64,000 nt of DNA from Chromatiales bacterium (GTDB taxonomy: Bacteria; Pseudomonadota; Gammaproteobacteria; Chromatiales; Chromatiaceae). Below, piece by piece: positions 9,960-23,100 of the stretch. Location: positions 1 through 64,000 of the forward strand of contig JANTHJ010000003.1 in assembly GCA_024762475.1 (NCBI GenBank), in the 5' to 3' direction. The notes beneath the pieces were generated by a model that saw nothing but the letters and a program-made list of their open reading frames with translations, searched no databases and had not been told where the DNA came from. A program made the position numbers and the translations under genes. Positions within the stretch are counted from its first letter, which is position 1; each line of letters begins with the position of its first letter.

Positions 9960-10725
9960 GGTCGTAATCCATGGTCAGGGGTGCATGGTCGGAGAACCAT
10001 TTGCGCTTGTAGATGCTCGCGTCGACTGCCCGATCCGCAATGGCCGGGGTCGTCACCTGATAGTCGATACGCCAGCCCACGTTCTTCTCGCGGGCCCGTC
10101 CCCGGTTCGACCACCAGGTATATTGGTCGGTTTCCTGGTTGACGCGGCGGAAGGCATCGACGAAACCACCTTCCTCGCCGAACAGCCGGTCCATCCAGGC
10201 ACGTTCCTCGGGCAGGAAACCGGAGTTCTTCTGGTTGCCCCGCCAGTTCTTCAGGTCCTCCTTCCTGTGCGCAATATTCAGATCGCCGCAGATGATCATC
10301 TCCTGGCCGGCCTCGCGGCGCTCGATCAGATAGGGCAACAGGCGGTCGAGCACCCTGAATTTGACCTGCTGGCGCTCCTCGCCCGAAGAGCCTGACGGCA
10401 GATAGAGCGAGACGACATGCAGGTTACCGTAGCGCGCCTCGATCCAACGACCCTCGCGGTCGAATTCGGGCCAGTCGACGCCCTCGACCACCTCGTCCGG
10501 TTCGCGTCGGCAATAGATACCCACTCCGCTATAGCCCTTGCGCTCGGCCGGGTGGTAATAGCACCGGAAACTCGGTGGCCAAAATACATTGTCCGCCAGC
10601 TGATCCACCTGGGCCTTGAGCTCCTGCAGACACACCACGTCGGCTTTCTGCCGACGGAGCCAATGGAAGAAGCCCTTGCGGGCGGCGGAGCGGATGCCGT
10701 TCAGATTGCAGGTGATGACACGCAT
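9952..10725 (-). CDS. xthA: Exodeoxyribonuclease III
   Basis: MRVITCNLNGIRSAARKGFFHWL, VVCLQELKAQ, CGDLNIAHRKEDLKN, WRIDYQV, SDHAPLTMDYD. Confidence 0.93.
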   Translation of the reverse strand: MRVITCNLNGIRSAARKGFFHWLRRQKADVVCLQELKAQVDQLADNVFWPPSFRCYYHPAERKGYSGVGIYCRREPDEVVEGVDWPEFDREGRWIEARYGNLHVVSLYLPSGSSGEERQQVKFRVLDRLLPYLIERREAGQEMIICGDLNIAHRKEDLKNWRGNQKNSGFLPEERAWMDRLFGEEGGFVDAFRRVNQETDQYTWWSNRGRAREKNVGWRIDYQVTTPAIADRAVDASIYKRKWFSDHAPLTMDYDLD

Positions 10726-10874
10726 CCGGCCGATTATACTCGCACCCTTCAGTCCGTCTGTCGGACTCAAGAGCGACCTATCCGACCAGGCACGAAACGC
10801 GCTTCCGGCGGTAGGCCGGAATTCACGCGGACATCATTTATCACTTCCAATCTGGCGCCGTCACGAGGTACGTC

Positions 10875-11513
10875 ATGCAGGATTATCACGGTGAATTTCT
10901 GGACTTTGCCCTGGAGACCGGGGTGCTCCGTTTCGGCGAATTCACCCTCAAGTCGGGACGCATCAGCCCCTATTTCTTCAACGCCGGTCTGTTCAATACC
11001 GGCTCGGCGCTGGCCCGACTGGGGCGCTTCTATGCCCAGACCATCATCGATTCCGGCATCGCGTTCGATCTGCTGTTCGGCCCCGCCTACAAGGGCATCC
11101 CGCTGGCCGCAGTGACCGCGGCGGCGCTATACGACCAGCACGGCAGGGACGTCCCCTATGCCTTCAATCGCAAGGAGGCCAAGGCACACGGCGAGGGCGG
11201 CAGTATCGTGGGCCACCCGCTGCAGGGGCGGGTGCTGATCATCGACGACGTGATCACCGCCGGCACCGCGATCCGCGAGTCGATGCAAATCATCCAGGCC
11301 GAAGGCGCGACGCCGGCCGGGGTGGTGATCGCACTCGATCGCCAGGAACGGGGCCAGGGTGAGCGCTCGGCAATCCAGGAGGTCGAGACGGATTACGGCA
11401 TACCGGTCGCCGCTATCGCACGGCTGGAGGACCTGATCGGCTACCTCGAGGGCAAAGAGGACCAAGGCGACCTGGCGCGGCTGCGGACCTATCGCGAGCA
11501 GTACGGGATCTGA
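10875..11513 (+). CDS. pyrE: Orotate phosphoribosyltransferase
   Basis: [50 protein letters not shown] motif. Confidence 0.97.
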   Translation: MQDYHGEFLDFALETGVLRFGEFTLKSGRISPYFFNAGLFNTGSALARLGRFYAQTIIDSGIAFDLLFGPAYKGIPLAAVTAAALYDQHGRDVPYAFNRKEAKAHGEGGSIVGHPLQGRVLIIDDVITAGTAIRESMQIIQAEGATPAGVVIALDRQERGQGERSAIQEVETDYGIPVAAIARLEDLIGYLEGKEDQGDLARLRTYREQYGI

Positions 11514-11524
11514 GCCAGGCGGGA

Positions 11525-12325
11525 TCAGCCGATGATCAGCTTGGCCCCAACGGCCAGGGTCACGATCTCGAAGGCCCGCTTGATCCAGCGATTCCCCTGG
11601 CGAATGGCAAGGTGGGCGCCAAGATAGCCGCCCAGCAGCGAGCCCGCCAGCAGGGCGGGCAGCCAGTCCCAACGGATCTCGCCCAGCAGGCCCAGCGTGA
11701 GGGCGCCGGTGCCGTTCCAGAACATGCCGACCAGGATCAGGGTATAGGCCACCGCGCTCTTGTAGTCGGCGCCGAACCAGCGCACCAGCCAGAGGGTGAC
11801 GAAGAGCCCGGTGCCCGAAGTCAGGCTGCCGTTGAGCACCCCGATCAGGAACAGCACCAGACCCCCGAGCCACAGCCCCGCCCCCTGCTGGTGCCGCAGT
11901 CGCATCACCTGCCCCAACGCCTTGCGCCTGAAGGAGTAGAGCCCCAGGCCGAGGGTCAGGAACCCGAGGGCGATCTCGGCGGTCCGACCTGGTATCTGCA
12001 GGATGAAAGAGGCCCCCAGAACCACCCCTGGCAGACCGCAGGCCAGGATGAACAGCACGAAACGCCGCTGCAGGGCCCCTTCACGCAGGTGCCGCAGGGT
12101 AGCCCCCACCCCCAGAGCCACCGAGGCCACCTTGTGGGTTGCCAGTGCCACGCCGAAGGGGAGCCCGAGAAAGATCAGGATGGGCAGCTGCAGCAACCCC
12201 GCGCCACCGCCGGCAAAGGCCGAGAAGGTGTTGGCCACCAGCGAGGCGGCGAAAAGGATGAACTGATCCACAGGGCGCTCAAGTGGAAGGAGATTCGGCC
12301 GATTATAATCGGTAGCCTGTCCCAA
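11525..12325 (-). CDS. TSUP family (TauE/SafE) membrane permease; exact start uncertain
   Basis: Polytopic; FSAFAGGGAGLLQLPILIFLGLPFGVALATHKVASVALG. Confidence 0.82.
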   Translation of the reverse strand: MGQATDYNRPNLLPLERPVDQFILFAASLVANTFSAFAGGGAGLLQLPILIFLGLPFGVALATHKVASVALGVGATLRHLREGALQRRFVLFILACGLPGVVLGASFILQIPGRTAEIALGFLTLGLGLYSFRRKALGQVMRLRHQQGAGLWLGGLVLFLIGVLNGSLTSGTGLFVTLWLVRWFGADYKSAVAYTLILVGMFWNGTGALTLGLLGEIRWDWLPALLAGSLLGGYLGAHLAIRQGNRWIKRAFEIVTLAVGAKLIIG

Positions 12326-12350
12326 CCTTATTCATGACGAGCCTTCGGCG

Positions 12351-13418
12351 ATGCGCAAGACCCTTTTCCCAGTGACGACCCTCATATTGCTGGCCTGCCT
12401 GGCGCACCCAGCGGTGTGGGCCGGCAAGATCGTGAAATGGGTCGACGACCAGGGCGTGACCCATTACGGGACCACCATACCCCCGGAATACGCCCAAAAG
12501 GGACACGAAGAGCTCAACGAGCGCGGCATCAAGATCAAACACGTGGATCGTGCGCCCACACCGGAGGAAATCGCCCGCAAGCAGGAACTCGAGGCGCTGC
12601 GCCGGGAACAGGAACGCATCGTGGCCGAGCAGCGCGCCCGGGACCAGGTGCTGCTGAACATGTTCCGCAACGAAGACGACCTCATCATGGTGCGCGACGG
12701 CAAGCTGGCCCAGATCGACGGCCAGGTCCGCATCAAGAAGGCCCGCGTCGAGCAACTCAAGCAGCGCCTGAGCAAATGGCAGGCCGCCGCGGCCGCGCGC
12801 GAACGCAGGGGCAAGAAACCGACCCCCAAACAGCTCGAGAATCTCGCGAACATTCAGTCCCAGCTGGAGAACACCTACGCCGGGATCGTGGAGAAGAAGG
12901 CGGACAAGAAGCGCATCGCGGCCAAGTATGCCTACGAGCTGGAGCGCTTCCGCCAGCTCAAGCGGGGCTTCCGCGCCAGCAGCACAGAAGACATCTCCGA
13001 GGCTCCGAAACAACAGAAGGTCATCGAGGTGGATGGGGCCTTCATCTGCCGGGAGGGCGCCGAGTGTGACCGGCTCTGGCCGCTGGCCAAGGAGTGGGCC
13101 AAGAACCATGCCACCACGCCGGTGGAGGTGATCGGTGAGCGCATTCTGGTGACCAAGCCGGCCAAGAAGCCACAGGACATCAGCCTGACCGTCTCGCGCC
13201 TCGCCAAAGACGGCGTGGAGCGGCTGTTCCTGGATATCAGCTGCCAGCCCAGCGTCACCGGCCGCGACTTCTGCAACACCGAACCGGTGGTGGCGCTACG
13301 CCGGCAGTTCGTCGAGGCAATGCGCAGCCAGGCGGCCAGGTCAATCGGTAAACAGGGCCCGACGCAAGGCACCCCAGTCGCTGTCCCAGCTGCTCAGAAC
13401 GGAGCGGGAGAATCGTGA
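12351..13418 (+). CDS. DUF4124 domain-containing secreted protein with coiled coil
   Basis: Signal peptide then KIVKWVDDQGVTHYGTTIPPEYA (DUF4124-like); long charged helical region. Confidence 0.75.
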   Translation: MRKTLFPVTTLILLACLAHPAVWAGKIVKWVDDQGVTHYGTTIPPEYAQKGHEELNERGIKIKHVDRAPTPEEIARKQELEALRREQERIVAEQRARDQVLLNMFRNEDDLIMVRDGKLAQIDGQVRIKKARVEQLKQRLSKWQAAAAARERRGKKPTPKQLENLANIQSQLENTYAGIVEKKADKKRIAAKYAYELERFRQLKRGFRASSTEDISEAPKQQKVIEVDGAFICREGAECDRLWPLAKEWAKNHATTPVEVIGERILVTKPAKKPQDISLTVSRLAKDGVERLFLDISCQPSVTGRDFCNTEPVVALRRQFVEAMRSQAARSIGKQGPTQGTPVAVPAAQNGAGES

Positions 13419-13925
13419 TCGCTCGAACTGATGGAGGCGGCCCTCGACGAAGGCGGTGAGCAGACTGGCCGCCGCCTCCGGCTCCAGACGCAGTACCACA
13501 TCCTGGCGCAGGCCCGCCTCGCGCAGCACCTGGCGCAGCTGGGCCTCGATACGCTCGAAGAACTGCTGCACCCGTTCCAGCAGGCGTTCACGCTCTCCTA
13601 CCAGGGCATCCCCCAGCAACACCCGTGCGATGCCCGGATTACGATCGGCAAAACCCAGCAGCAGATAGAGCACCTGGGCACAGCGCGCCTCGGTGTCCTT
13701 TTCCTTCTCCAGGATCTGGTTGATGCGGGAGAACACTGACTCCTCGGCAAAGGCGATCAGCCCCTCGAACATGCGGGCCTTGCTGGCGAAGTGGCGATAG
13801 AGGGCGGCCTCCGAAACGCCGACCGCGCGTGCCAGACCTGCAGTGGTGATACGGTCACCGGGATTGCTCTCCAGCTCGCGGGCCAGGGTCTCCAGGATCA
13901 GTTGTTTACGGGAGGGACGGGGCAT
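13341..13925 (-). CDS. slmA: Nucleoid occlusion factor SlmA (TetR family)
   Basis: RKQLILETLARELESNPGDRITTAGLARAVGVSEAALYRHFASKARMFEGLIAFAEESVFSRINQIL. Confidence 0.93.
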   Translation of the reverse strand: MPRPSRKQLILETLARELESNPGDRITTAGLARAVGVSEAALYRHFASKARMFEGLIAFAEESVFSRINQILEKEKDTEARCAQVLYLLLGFADRNPGIARVLLGDALVGERERLLERVQQFFERIEAQLRQVLREAGLRQDVVLRLEPEAAASLLTAFVEGRLHQFERSRFSRSVLSSWDSDWGALRRALFTD

Positions 13926-13926
13926 G

Positions 13927-14859
<933 letters not shown>

Positions 14860-17361
14860 TCAGAAGGGCGGGGTAACGTCGGGCAGGGCCTTCTGCAACA
14901 GCTCGCGGAAGCGTGCCTCGATCTCCTCCAGCGCCATCTCGTCGTCCGCCTCGAAGCGGAATACCAGCGAGGGTGTGGTGTTCGAAGGACGCACCAGCCC
15001 CCAGGAATCCCCGAATTCGATGCGCAGCCCGTCCAGATCCACCACCCGCGCATCCGGGAAATTCGCGACCGCCATGATCGCCTGCATCGCCTGCTGGGGT
15101 TGACCCTCTTCCATCATCAGCTGGAGCTCGGGGGTGGCCGGGCTGACCGGGAGTTCTTCCAGTTGTTCATGGAAGGGACGAGCATCGTCGGTCACCACCT
15201 CGAGCAGCCGGGCCGCCACATAAATCGCATCGTCACTGCCAAACCAACGCTCTTTGATATAGATGTGACCGGAGTATTCCCCGCCTACCAGCGCGCCGGT
15301 CTCGAGCATCTTCTCCTTCATCCGGGTGTGCCCGGCGCGCCACATGATCGGACGCCCCCCCTGCGAGAGGATGAACCCCGCCAGATGGCGCGAGGACTTC
15401 ACGTCGAAGACCACATCGCTGCCCGGGTGGCGCCGCAGGATATCCGCCGCCAGCAGCATCAGCAGGTGTTCCGGTCGCGCCGGTTGCCCCTGATCGTCCA
15501 CCACCCCGATGCGATCGCCGTCCCCATCGAAGGCAATCCCCAGGGTGGCCTCGCGACTGACCACCTCGGCCTTCAATGCCTCGAGATTCTTCGGATCGCC
15601 GGGATCGGGATGATGGTTGGGAAAACGGCCATCCGGTTCGCAGAACAGGGGAACGACCTCGCAACCGAGCATCTCGAACAGGGCGCAGGCGACCTCACCG
15701 GCGGCCCCATTGCCCCCATCCACCACCACGGTCGCGGCACGCCCGAGAGAAACATCCTGGGCGACCGCATCCAGATAGTCGCGCAGCAGGTCGCGCGGCT
15801 CGCGCGAACCGGCACGCGGCTCGAATCCGCCCTGTCGCATGCGCTCGCAAAGCGCCTGCAGCTGATCACCGTGCACCGGCGCGGCACGCAGGTAGAGCTT
15901 GAAGCCATTGTACTCGGGCGGGTTGTGGCTGCCGGTGACCATGATGGCCGCGGTCTCGGGCTGCCGATGCATCGCGTAATACAACAATGCCACGGGCGCC
16001 ATCCCCAGCTCCACCACCCGCAACCCCATCTCCGCGAGTCCGGCGCACAGCGCGTCATACAACAAGGGGCTGGACAGGCGCGGGTCATGTGCGACGAAGA
16101 CCTCGTCCACGCCGTTGTCCCGGGTCAGCTCACCAAAGGCCCAACCCAACCCCAGCGCCACCTCCTCGGTCACCTCCGTGTCCGCCAGGCCGCGGATGTC
16201 GTAGGCGCGGAAGATCTGCGGCGGTGCCTTGACCGGCGGCCGTTCCTCGGTCTCGCGGACCTGTATCCCGGCAGCGGCCTCGTCCTGCAGTCGGGAATCG
16301 GCCGTCACCGACTCGACCTTCAGCGGCTGATCAGGGCCTTTGGCGCCATTGCGGCGACGCTCGCGTGCCAACTGGCACAAGGCCCGCATGGCATCCCGAG
16401 CCACCGCGGTCAGCGGTATATGCTCGCCGGCGCCCTGCCCGTCGGCAATGGACTCGCCAAGAGCGGCCAGCGCGCCCATGTCGGCACGCAGATCGCGCCG
16501 CAAGGCGCGCAGCTGCATCAACAGGACGCCCACCACCAGCACCATTCCCGCCGCCGCGATGCTCAGCAACAACCACAACCCGCCGTGCCAGCCCGGCACG
16601 GCGGCATCATAGTAGACCTTCCAGATGCTTCCAGGCACGGGGATGGCCGGCGATGCCTTCGGCGGCGGCTCGCCATCGGTGCCGGAGACCACATACCCAT
16701 CGACACCACCCTGAACCAGCCATAGGCGACCCGGCACGTCGGGCGTTTGCGCGGCCAGGCGCTGCAGCGTGACGATCGGCCAGGCGACAAAGGCAGCGCC
16801 GACGACCTGCTCGCCCTCCTCGATTGGCTGTGCCATGGCGAGATAGGGATGCCCGCTGGTGATCTGATGGATCTCGGCCGGCGTCTGCTGCCCCTGCAGG
16901 GCCCGCCGTATCATGTCTACCCCGGCGAAGCCCATGGGTGCCTTGCCCTGGGGATCGGGCTTGATCTCGCCGTCCCCCTGAACGGGGAAGAGACGGATCC
17001 GCAGTGCCCCCGGCAGCAGCTTCTCCATGGCCCTGCTGGTGCGCTGCAGCGTCGCCGGCTCGGGCGACATCAGGGCCTGGCGCACCGCACCCGAGCGGCT
17101 CACCACCTCCATAAGGTCGGCACGCCCCCTGAGGTATTCCCCGATCCTGGCCGCCAGGGCCTCCGCCGCTACCCGGGTGCCGGTCTGGTTCATCTCGCTG
17201 CGGCTGGTCTGCACGTATTGCAGGGCAAAGAACGCCAGCAGCCCCAGCCCCAGGGCCGCTGCGACCAGCACGGGCAGAAGGTAGGCCCACAGGGAGCGCC
17301 CGACCTTCGCCTCCTGCTGGTCCGGTTTCGCCTGTTTGGGGGCCGCGGGCAGTTCCATCAA
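14860..17361 (-). CDS. algC: Phosphomannomutase/phosphoglucomutase AlgC, long form with N-terminal TM/extracytoplasmic region
   Basis: C-terminal half [60 protein letters not shown]-terminal ~370 aa with TM helices. Confidence 0.92.
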   Translation of the reverse strand: MMELPAAPKQAKPDQQEAKVGRSLWAYLLPVLVAAALGLGLLAFFALQYVQTSRSEMNQTGTRVAAEALAARIGEYLRGRADLMEVVSRSGAVRQALMSPEPATLQRTSRAMEKLLPGALRIRLFPVQGDGEIKPDPQGKAPMGFAGVDMIRRALQGQQTPAEIHQITSGHPYLAMAQPIEEGEQVVGAAFVAWPIVTLQRLAAQTPDVPGRLWLVQGGVDGYVVSGTDGEPPPKASPAIPVPGSIWKVYYDAAVPGWHGGLWLLLSIAAAGMVLVVGVLLMQLRALRRDLRADMGALAALGESIADGQGAGEHIPLTAVARDAMRALCQLARERRRNGAKGPDQPLKVESVTADSRLQDEAAAGIQVRETEERPPVKAPPQIFRAYDIRGLADTEVTEEVALGLGWAFGELTRDNGVDEVFVAHDPRLSSPLLYDALCAGLAEMGLRVVELGMAPVALLYYAMHRQPETAAIMVTGSHNPPEYNGFKLYLRAAPVHGDQLQALCERMRQGGFEPRAGSREPRDLLRDYLDAVAQDVSLGRAATVVVDGGNGAAGEVACALFEMLGCEVVPLFCEPDGRFPNHHPDPGDPKNLEALKAEVVSREATLGIAFDGDGDRIGVVDDQGQPARPEHLLMLLAADILRRHPGSDVVFDVKSSRHLAGFILSQGGRPIMWRAGHTRMKEKMLETGALVGGEYSGHIYIKERWFGSDDAIYVAARLLEVVTDDARPFHEQLEELPVSPATPELQLMMEEGQPQQAMQAIMAVANFPDARVVDLDGLRIEFGDSWGLVRPSNTTPSLVFRFEADDEMALEEIEARFRELLQKALPDVTPPF

Positions 17362-17813
17362 TGCCGTCCCGAATGCCCGAAGCCGCCGGCCCCGCGGTCG
17401 CTCTCGTCGAACTCTTCGACCTGTTCGAACATCGCACGCACCACCGGCAACAGTACCAGCTGGGCGATACGCTCGCCGATCTCGATGCGGAAGGGCTCAT
17501 TTCCGCGGTTCCAACAGGAGACGAACAGCTGACCCTGGTAGTCGGAGTCGATCAGACCGACCAGGTTACCCAGCACGATACCGTGCTTGTGGCCCAGCCC
17601 GGAACGCGGCAGGATCACCGCCGCAAGGGAGGGGTCGCCGATGTGAATGGCAATGCCGGTGGGGATCAGCTCGGTGTCGCCGGGCGCCAGCTCCAGGGGC
17701 TCATCCAGCATGGCACGCAGGTCCATCCCGGCCGAACCCTCGGTAGCATAGTCGGGCAGCGGAAACTCGCCACCCAGACGATTATCGAGAATCTTAAGCT
17801 GTAGCTTGTGCAT
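17358..17813 (-). CDS. dut: dUTP diphosphatase
   Basis: [57 protein letters not shown]. Confidence 0.97.
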   Translation of the reverse strand: MHKLQLKILDNRLGGEFPLPDYATEGSAGMDLRAMLDEPLELAPGDTELIPTGIAIHIGDPSLAAVILPRSGLGHKHGIVLGNLVGLIDSDYQGQLFVSCWNRGNEPFRIEIGERIAQLVLLPVVRAMFEQVEEFDESDRGAGGFGHSGRH

Positions 17814-19020
17814 CCATCCTTTCCGCTATCACCGACACCAACTGCTCGGCCAGTCGTCCCTTGCGCTGGCGTGGCAGCTCCAGGCTGCCTTCTTTCCAAA
17901 TCACCAGCAGGGCATTGTCATCCGACTCGAACCCCAGCCCCTCGCCCACCGGATTGGCCGCTATCATGTCCGCGCCCTTGTCACGCAGTTTGCCGCTCGC
18001 ATGTTCTCGCAGGCGCTCGGTCTCCGCCGCAAATCCCACGCAGAAGGGCCGGTCCGGCAACGCGGCCACGTCGCGCAGGATATCCGGATTCTTGACCAGA
18101 TCCACCTGCAGGGTCTCGGCACCCTTTTTGATCTTGTGATCTGCCGCACCCCTGGGACGATAATCGGCCACCGCCGCGCAGGCAACGAAAAGATCTGCAC
18201 TCTTCGCCGCGGTCAGGGCCGCTGTGTGCATCTCCATGGCCGTCTCGACCGATATCCGCTCAACGCCGGGCGGGCACTCCAGCGCCACCGGCCCGCTGAC
18301 CAGGGTCACCTCGGCGCCCTCACGTGCCAGCGACCCGGCAATCGCATAGCCCATGCGGCCGGAGCTGCGGTTACCGAGAAAGCGCACCGGATCCAACGGT
18401 TCGCGGGTCGGGCCGGCGGTGATCACCGCCCTGCGCCCGGCGAAACGGCCTCCGCCCATCGCCGAGACCGCCCGCTGCAGCAACTCGGCAGGCTCCAGCA
18501 TGCGCCCCGGCCCGGTGTCGCCACAGGCCTGCTCGCCCTCGGCGGGCCCCCAGAGCATCACGCCCCGGGCAGCGAGCGTGGCCATGTTCGCCTGCGTGGC
18601 CGGGTGTCGCCACATCTTCTCGTTCATTGCCGGGGCCACTGCCAGTGGGGCCTCGCTCGCCAGGCACAGGGTGGCGAGCAGATCGTCCGCCATGCCGGCA
18701 GCCAGGCGCGCCAGGAAGTCCGCAGTCGCGGGCGCGATCAGGACCAGGTCGGCCCAGCGCGCGAGTTCGATATGCCCCATCGCCGCCTCGTGCTGGGAAT
18801 CGAACAACGCCTGACGCACCGGTCGGCCGGTGACTGCCTGCAGGGTCATGGGGCCGATGAACTCGGAGGCCGAGGGGGTCATCACCGCCTGCACCTGGGC
18901 ACCGACCTTGACCAGCAGACGCGCCAGCTCCGCCGCCTTGTAGGCAGCCACCCCGGCGGTAATACCCAGCAGGATGTTCCGTCCGCGCAGACGATAGTGT
19001 GTGCTTACCTGGGAAACCAT
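17794..19020 (-). CDS. coaBC: Bifunctional phosphopantothenoylcysteine decarboxylase / phosphopantothenate-cysteine ligase
   Basis: [67 protein letters not shown]. Confidence 0.95.
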   Translation of the reverse strand: MVSQVSTHYRLRGRNILLGITAGVAAYKAAELARLLVKVGAQVQAVMTPSASEFIGPMTLQAVTGRPVRQALFDSQHEAAMGHIELARWADLVLIAPATADFLARLAAGMADDLLATLCLASEAPLAVAPAMNEKMWRHPATQANMATLAARGVMLWGPAEGEQACGDTGPGRMLEPAELLQRAVSAMGGGRFAGRRAVITAGPTREPLDPVRFLGNRSSGRMGYAIAGSLAREGAEVTLVSGPVALECPPGVERISVETAMEMHTAALTAAKSADLFVACAAVADYRPRGAADHKIKKGAETLQVDLVKNPDILRDVAALPDRPFCVGFAAETERLREHASGKLRDKGADMIAANPVGEGLGFESDDNALLVIWKEGSLELPRQRKGRLAEQLVSVIAERMDAQATA

Positions 19021-19204
19021 GGCCCAAGTGTACTTGCACTCCCCGGACCACGTCATCTGCCGTTGTCAGCAATCCACATACTTGCCGGCGGAGGGTTGGC
19101 GGAGACGACTGCAGATACATCGCTGCACACCCCATTGCTTACCCCTCTGTCCCATGCCATGTAGAATCGGGACACCTACAAGCAATGGCTTCAAGGACGA
19201 AACC

Positions 19205-19879
19205 ATGAGTATCAAGGACTGGCCGGCGGACGACCGGCCGCGCGAGAAACTGCTGGCCCGCGGTGCAGGTTCGTTGAGCGATGCCGAACTGCTGGCAATC
19301 TTTCTGCGCACCGGCGTCAAGGGAAGCAGCGCGGTGGACCTGGCCCGTGAGTTGCTGGACCGCTTCGGTGGCCTGCGCCCCCTCCTGACCGCCTCGCGTC
19401 GCGACTTCTGCGCGGCGCCCGGCTTGGGCGACGCCAAGTTCGCCCAGCTGCAAGCGATACTCGAGATGGGCCGCCGCCATGCCGGCGAGCGCCTGCAGCG
19501 GGGCAGTGTGATCGACTCCCCGGAGAAGAGCGCCGACTATCTTGCGGCCCGGCTGCGCGACTATCCCTACGAGGTATTCGCGGTGCTGTTCCTGGACAAC
19601 CGCCACCGCATGATCGCCTGCGAGGAGCTGTTCCGCGGCACCATCGACGGGGCCAGCGTGCACCCCCGCGAGGTGGTGCGCCGCGCCTTGGTGCACAACG
19701 CAGCGGCGGTAATCCTCAGCCACAACCATCCCTCGGGCATCGCCGAGCCCAGTCAGGCGGACCGGCAGATCACCGAGCGCCTGCGTCAGGCCCTGGGCCT
19801 GATCGACGTGCGGGTGCTCGACCACATCGTGATCGGCGACGGCGAGCACTGCTCACTGGCCCAGCGCGGCTGGATCTGA
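19205..19879 (+). CDS. radC: RadC family (JAB1/MPN) protein
   Basis: [56 protein letters not shown]. Confidence 0.95.
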   Translation: MSIKDWPADDRPREKLLARGAGSLSDAELLAIFLRTGVKGSSAVDLARELLDRFGGLRPLLTASRRDFCAAPGLGDAKFAQLQAILEMGRRHAGERLQRGSVIDSPEKSADYLAARLRDYPYEVFAVLFLDNRHRMIACEELFRGTIDGASVHPREVVRRALVHNAAAVILSHNHPSGIAEPSQADRQITERLRQALGLIDVRVLDHIVIGDGEHCSLAQRGWI

Positions 19880-19907
19880 TCCCCGGCAAGCGCATAGGAC
19901 GCTATCA

Positions 19908-20142
19908 ACCGCCAAGGACGCCAAGGTACGCAAAGTTTTTTGCGCAAAAAGGTCCGAAAAAGGGGGCGATCCTACAGCGCGCCAAGTGATGGACGTCTGG
20001 GCACGGTGGACGTGGATGCTGGCTACACCGAGGCATCGGACAAACCTTGACCAAAGCCGGGCGGCATGGGGTGACAACCGGCAAGAACGAGGCACACTGC
20101 GCGCACCGAGATGACTTCGCGCACCTTCGCGTCCTTTGCGGT
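19908..20142. repeat. Intergenic element with inverted terminal arms
   Basis: ACCGCCAAGGACGCCAAGGTACGCAAAG (19908-19935) versus reverse complement of 20115-20142 (ACCGCAAAGGACGCGAAGGTGCGCGAAG), 24/28 matches. Confidence 0.65.
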
Positions 20143-20182
20143 CCCAATTGCCGTTTGATCAGGTTGCGCAGGCTGCCGCACC

Positions 20183-23100
20183 TCAATCGTGCTCGATCGA
20201 GTACATCAGCTCCGCCGACTGGGTGGTGCCGCTGCGGGTCTCCACGCTCAGATGCCTGCTGATGCGGTAGCGCAGCGACAGCACGCTGGCCGGGTCGAAC
20301 AAGCCCTGCACATAGCGTACATACAGGTCGGGCGTCAGGTACTTGCCCACCGCGACCGCAGAGCCCTCCAACCCTGCATCGTCGGCCAGGCCCAACTCGT
20401 CGAGGCCGGTCTGCTCCTTGATCTTCTTGAGCACCGGCAGGGTCTTGGACAGACCCAGGCTGCCGGCGGCCTTCAGCAACTGCGCCTGATCGAGCCCTTC
20501 CGACTGACCCATGGGCGCCCCATTGAGCAGATAGGCCAGGGCATCCGAGCTGGAGGTGGCCGGCTCGGTATAGACCCGGGTGGAAGGCTTGCGCAGGGTG
20601 CCAGTCACCGCAAGATAGGCCTTCACCTGACCGTCCTTCGAGACGCGCAGTGCCCGCAGATCGATCCCTGGGTTGCCCGGCGGCCCCGCGAACAGCAGAC
20701 GACCCTGTTCGATGCTCAGGTCCTGCCCCCAGGCACGATAACGCCCCTCGAGCAGATCCAGATTACCGTTCACGGCGGTCTGCCCGGCATCCAATGCCAC
20801 CAGCAGCCGTCCGCTCACCCGGGTCTTCAGACCGAAGCCCGCGAAACGCACCTTCGGCCCCAGCGCCAATTCGACCTTTCCGGACAGCTTGATGGGTGCT
20901 GACTGCTTGGGCTCATCCTGTTGCGCGCCTGGCCCGACGATCACCTCGTCCGCGGAGGGCCGAACCACCCCCTCCGGCAGTTCGCGCAGCTCGATATCCG
21001 CCTCCGGGATCTCGACCCGACCGGCGATCTCGATCCCCTTCGCGCCGCCGCTCAGCCGGAGGGCGGGACTGGCCAACACCCGTGCATCCGGGAGGCGCAC
21101 CAGCTGCACCCGCTCGCCGTCGATCCGCAACTGCCAGGGGGACCGCGGATCGATGGCCCCGGCACCCGAGAGATGCAGCGTGCCCGGCCCGGAGCGCGCG
21201 GAGCCCTCCAGGCTCAGCCGGCCATTCTCCCCGCCTTTGACCGCCAGCCGGAACTCGCTTACTGCCAGGCCCAGCTGGGGATAGTCCAATACGCCATCGA
21301 CCACCTCGAGCCGTCCGGTCACGCGGGGGGTCTCGCTGGTACCGCCAATCCTTGCATCCAGGGTCATCGCCCCGGAGCGAATGCGTGCCTGGGGAACCAG
21401 CGGCGTGAGCAACGCCAGATCGGGGAGCGAGGCCTGGACCCGGCCCTGGAGGCCCATGACGCCACTGTTCCCCTGGGGCGTACCGTCGAGGCGCAAGTCC
21501 ATATGGCCCTTGTCCTGCAATAGCAGCGAGGCCGAGGCCTGCAGGCCGCTGCGGTCGTAGTACAGATCGGCCATGGCCCCGTTGAGTGCCAGGCGGATCG
21601 GCTTCTCACCCACCTCGTGCAGGGTGAGACTGCCGGCAGGCAGCCTTACCCGGGCCTGGACGGCGGGCGCCGCGGTCGGTCCCTTCAGTGAGAATTCGGC
21701 GCCCAGGCTGCCCGCCACCACCAGGTCCTCCGGCAGAAGCGCGGCGAAGCGTCGCAGGTCCAACCGGCTTACCTGCCCTGTCACTGCAAGACCGCCCAGC
21801 GCCTGCCAGCTACCCTCCGCACAGACCTCACCACCGGGCGGACGATCTGGCGCAAGGCAGAGCCGCTCCAGGGTGGCCGCATCGGCCGAGACCGCCAATG
21901 AAGCGGGACGAACGGCGGACCAGCGCCCCAGCGGCCGTTCGTCCACGACCAGGTGCTCAAGCCGACCCTGCCAGCGCTGCGCCTGCCAGGCCCCGCTCAG
22001 GCGGGCCTCCACATTCACCGGGCCGCCCCGTGTCGCGAGCGCCAAGTGGTGGTCTTCCGGGCCGCCCTTCAGGTCCAGTTCCAGGCGCTGCCAGCGCGCC
22101 CCGCCTGCGACAAGATCGGTCACCGCAATCTTCGAGACACCCTCGCCCTGTCCCGGCGGGCGCCAGTCGATGTCTGCGAGCAGGGCACCGAGGCGTGTAT
22201 CGGCACGCACCACATCCTGCCCCTCGATGTGCAGGGCAATGCGGGGCTCTGTCAGCGCCCCCGCTGCCTCTCCCTGGAACTGCAGCCGCCCCGACGTCTC
22301 TGGCACCAGGGTCTGCAGATCGGGCACATCGCCGGTGAGGCTCAGCGCCAAGGTCGGGCTGACCCGCCCGTCGGCGGTGAGCTTTGCCGAGCCGCTGCGC
22401 AGTCGCAGGCCATGCAGATCGATACGCCTGCCGTCCATCTCGATGCCACCGGCTGCGGCGAAGGGATAGCCGCGCAGCTCACCGTCCAGCGATTGGAGCG
22501 TCATGCTCGCCGCCACCCCGCCTGCCACCACCCTCCCACGACTGACCGCCCGCAGGCTCAACCGCCCCGGCCAGTCGGCCGCAAAGGGGCCGGGGTTGAG
22601 ATCGCTACCGGTGATCTCGGCCGACCAGCTCGGTGTCTCGCGCAGATCCACGGTTCCTGTGAGACTCAGACGCCCCGCCGCCGAGGTCAGATCCAGCGAT
22701 GCCAGGTGCAACCGGCCCGCCTCCCAGCGTCCCTTCAGGGCGGCCTGGACCGGCGGCGCATCGGGTGCCTGGAGGCGCGCGCCCAGCTGCAGGGCCACCG
22801 CGGTCAGGGGGCCGCTGACCCGATAGCTGCCATGGGGGCTGGAGACCTGCGGCGTCCCGCTGAGCGGCCATTGCAATCCTTCCCATGCGCCCGCCAGGTC
22901 GATGCTTGGGCGGTCGCCGCTCAGCCCCCGCAGTTGCCCTCGGGTGCTCAGTGGGAAAGGTGCCGACAGGTGGTGCACCAGCTCCAGCCGATTCAGGTCG
23001 CCGTGCAGCTCACCCTTGCCGGCAGCCGCGACGGATTTCCCATCGACCGGCAACTGTGCGTCCCACACCACCGCCAGCCGCAGGGGAAGACTGGCCTGGT

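Noticed and set aside
19001-19204. N-terminal extension of RadC
   Set aside because: Runs antisense into the coaBC 5' end; the canonical RadC start [17 protein letters not shown] is at 19205.
19908-20142. Possible CRISPR-like array because of AAGGACGC-type repeats
   Set aside because: Only short tandem-like motifs within a pair of inverted arms; no regular repeat-spacer structure.
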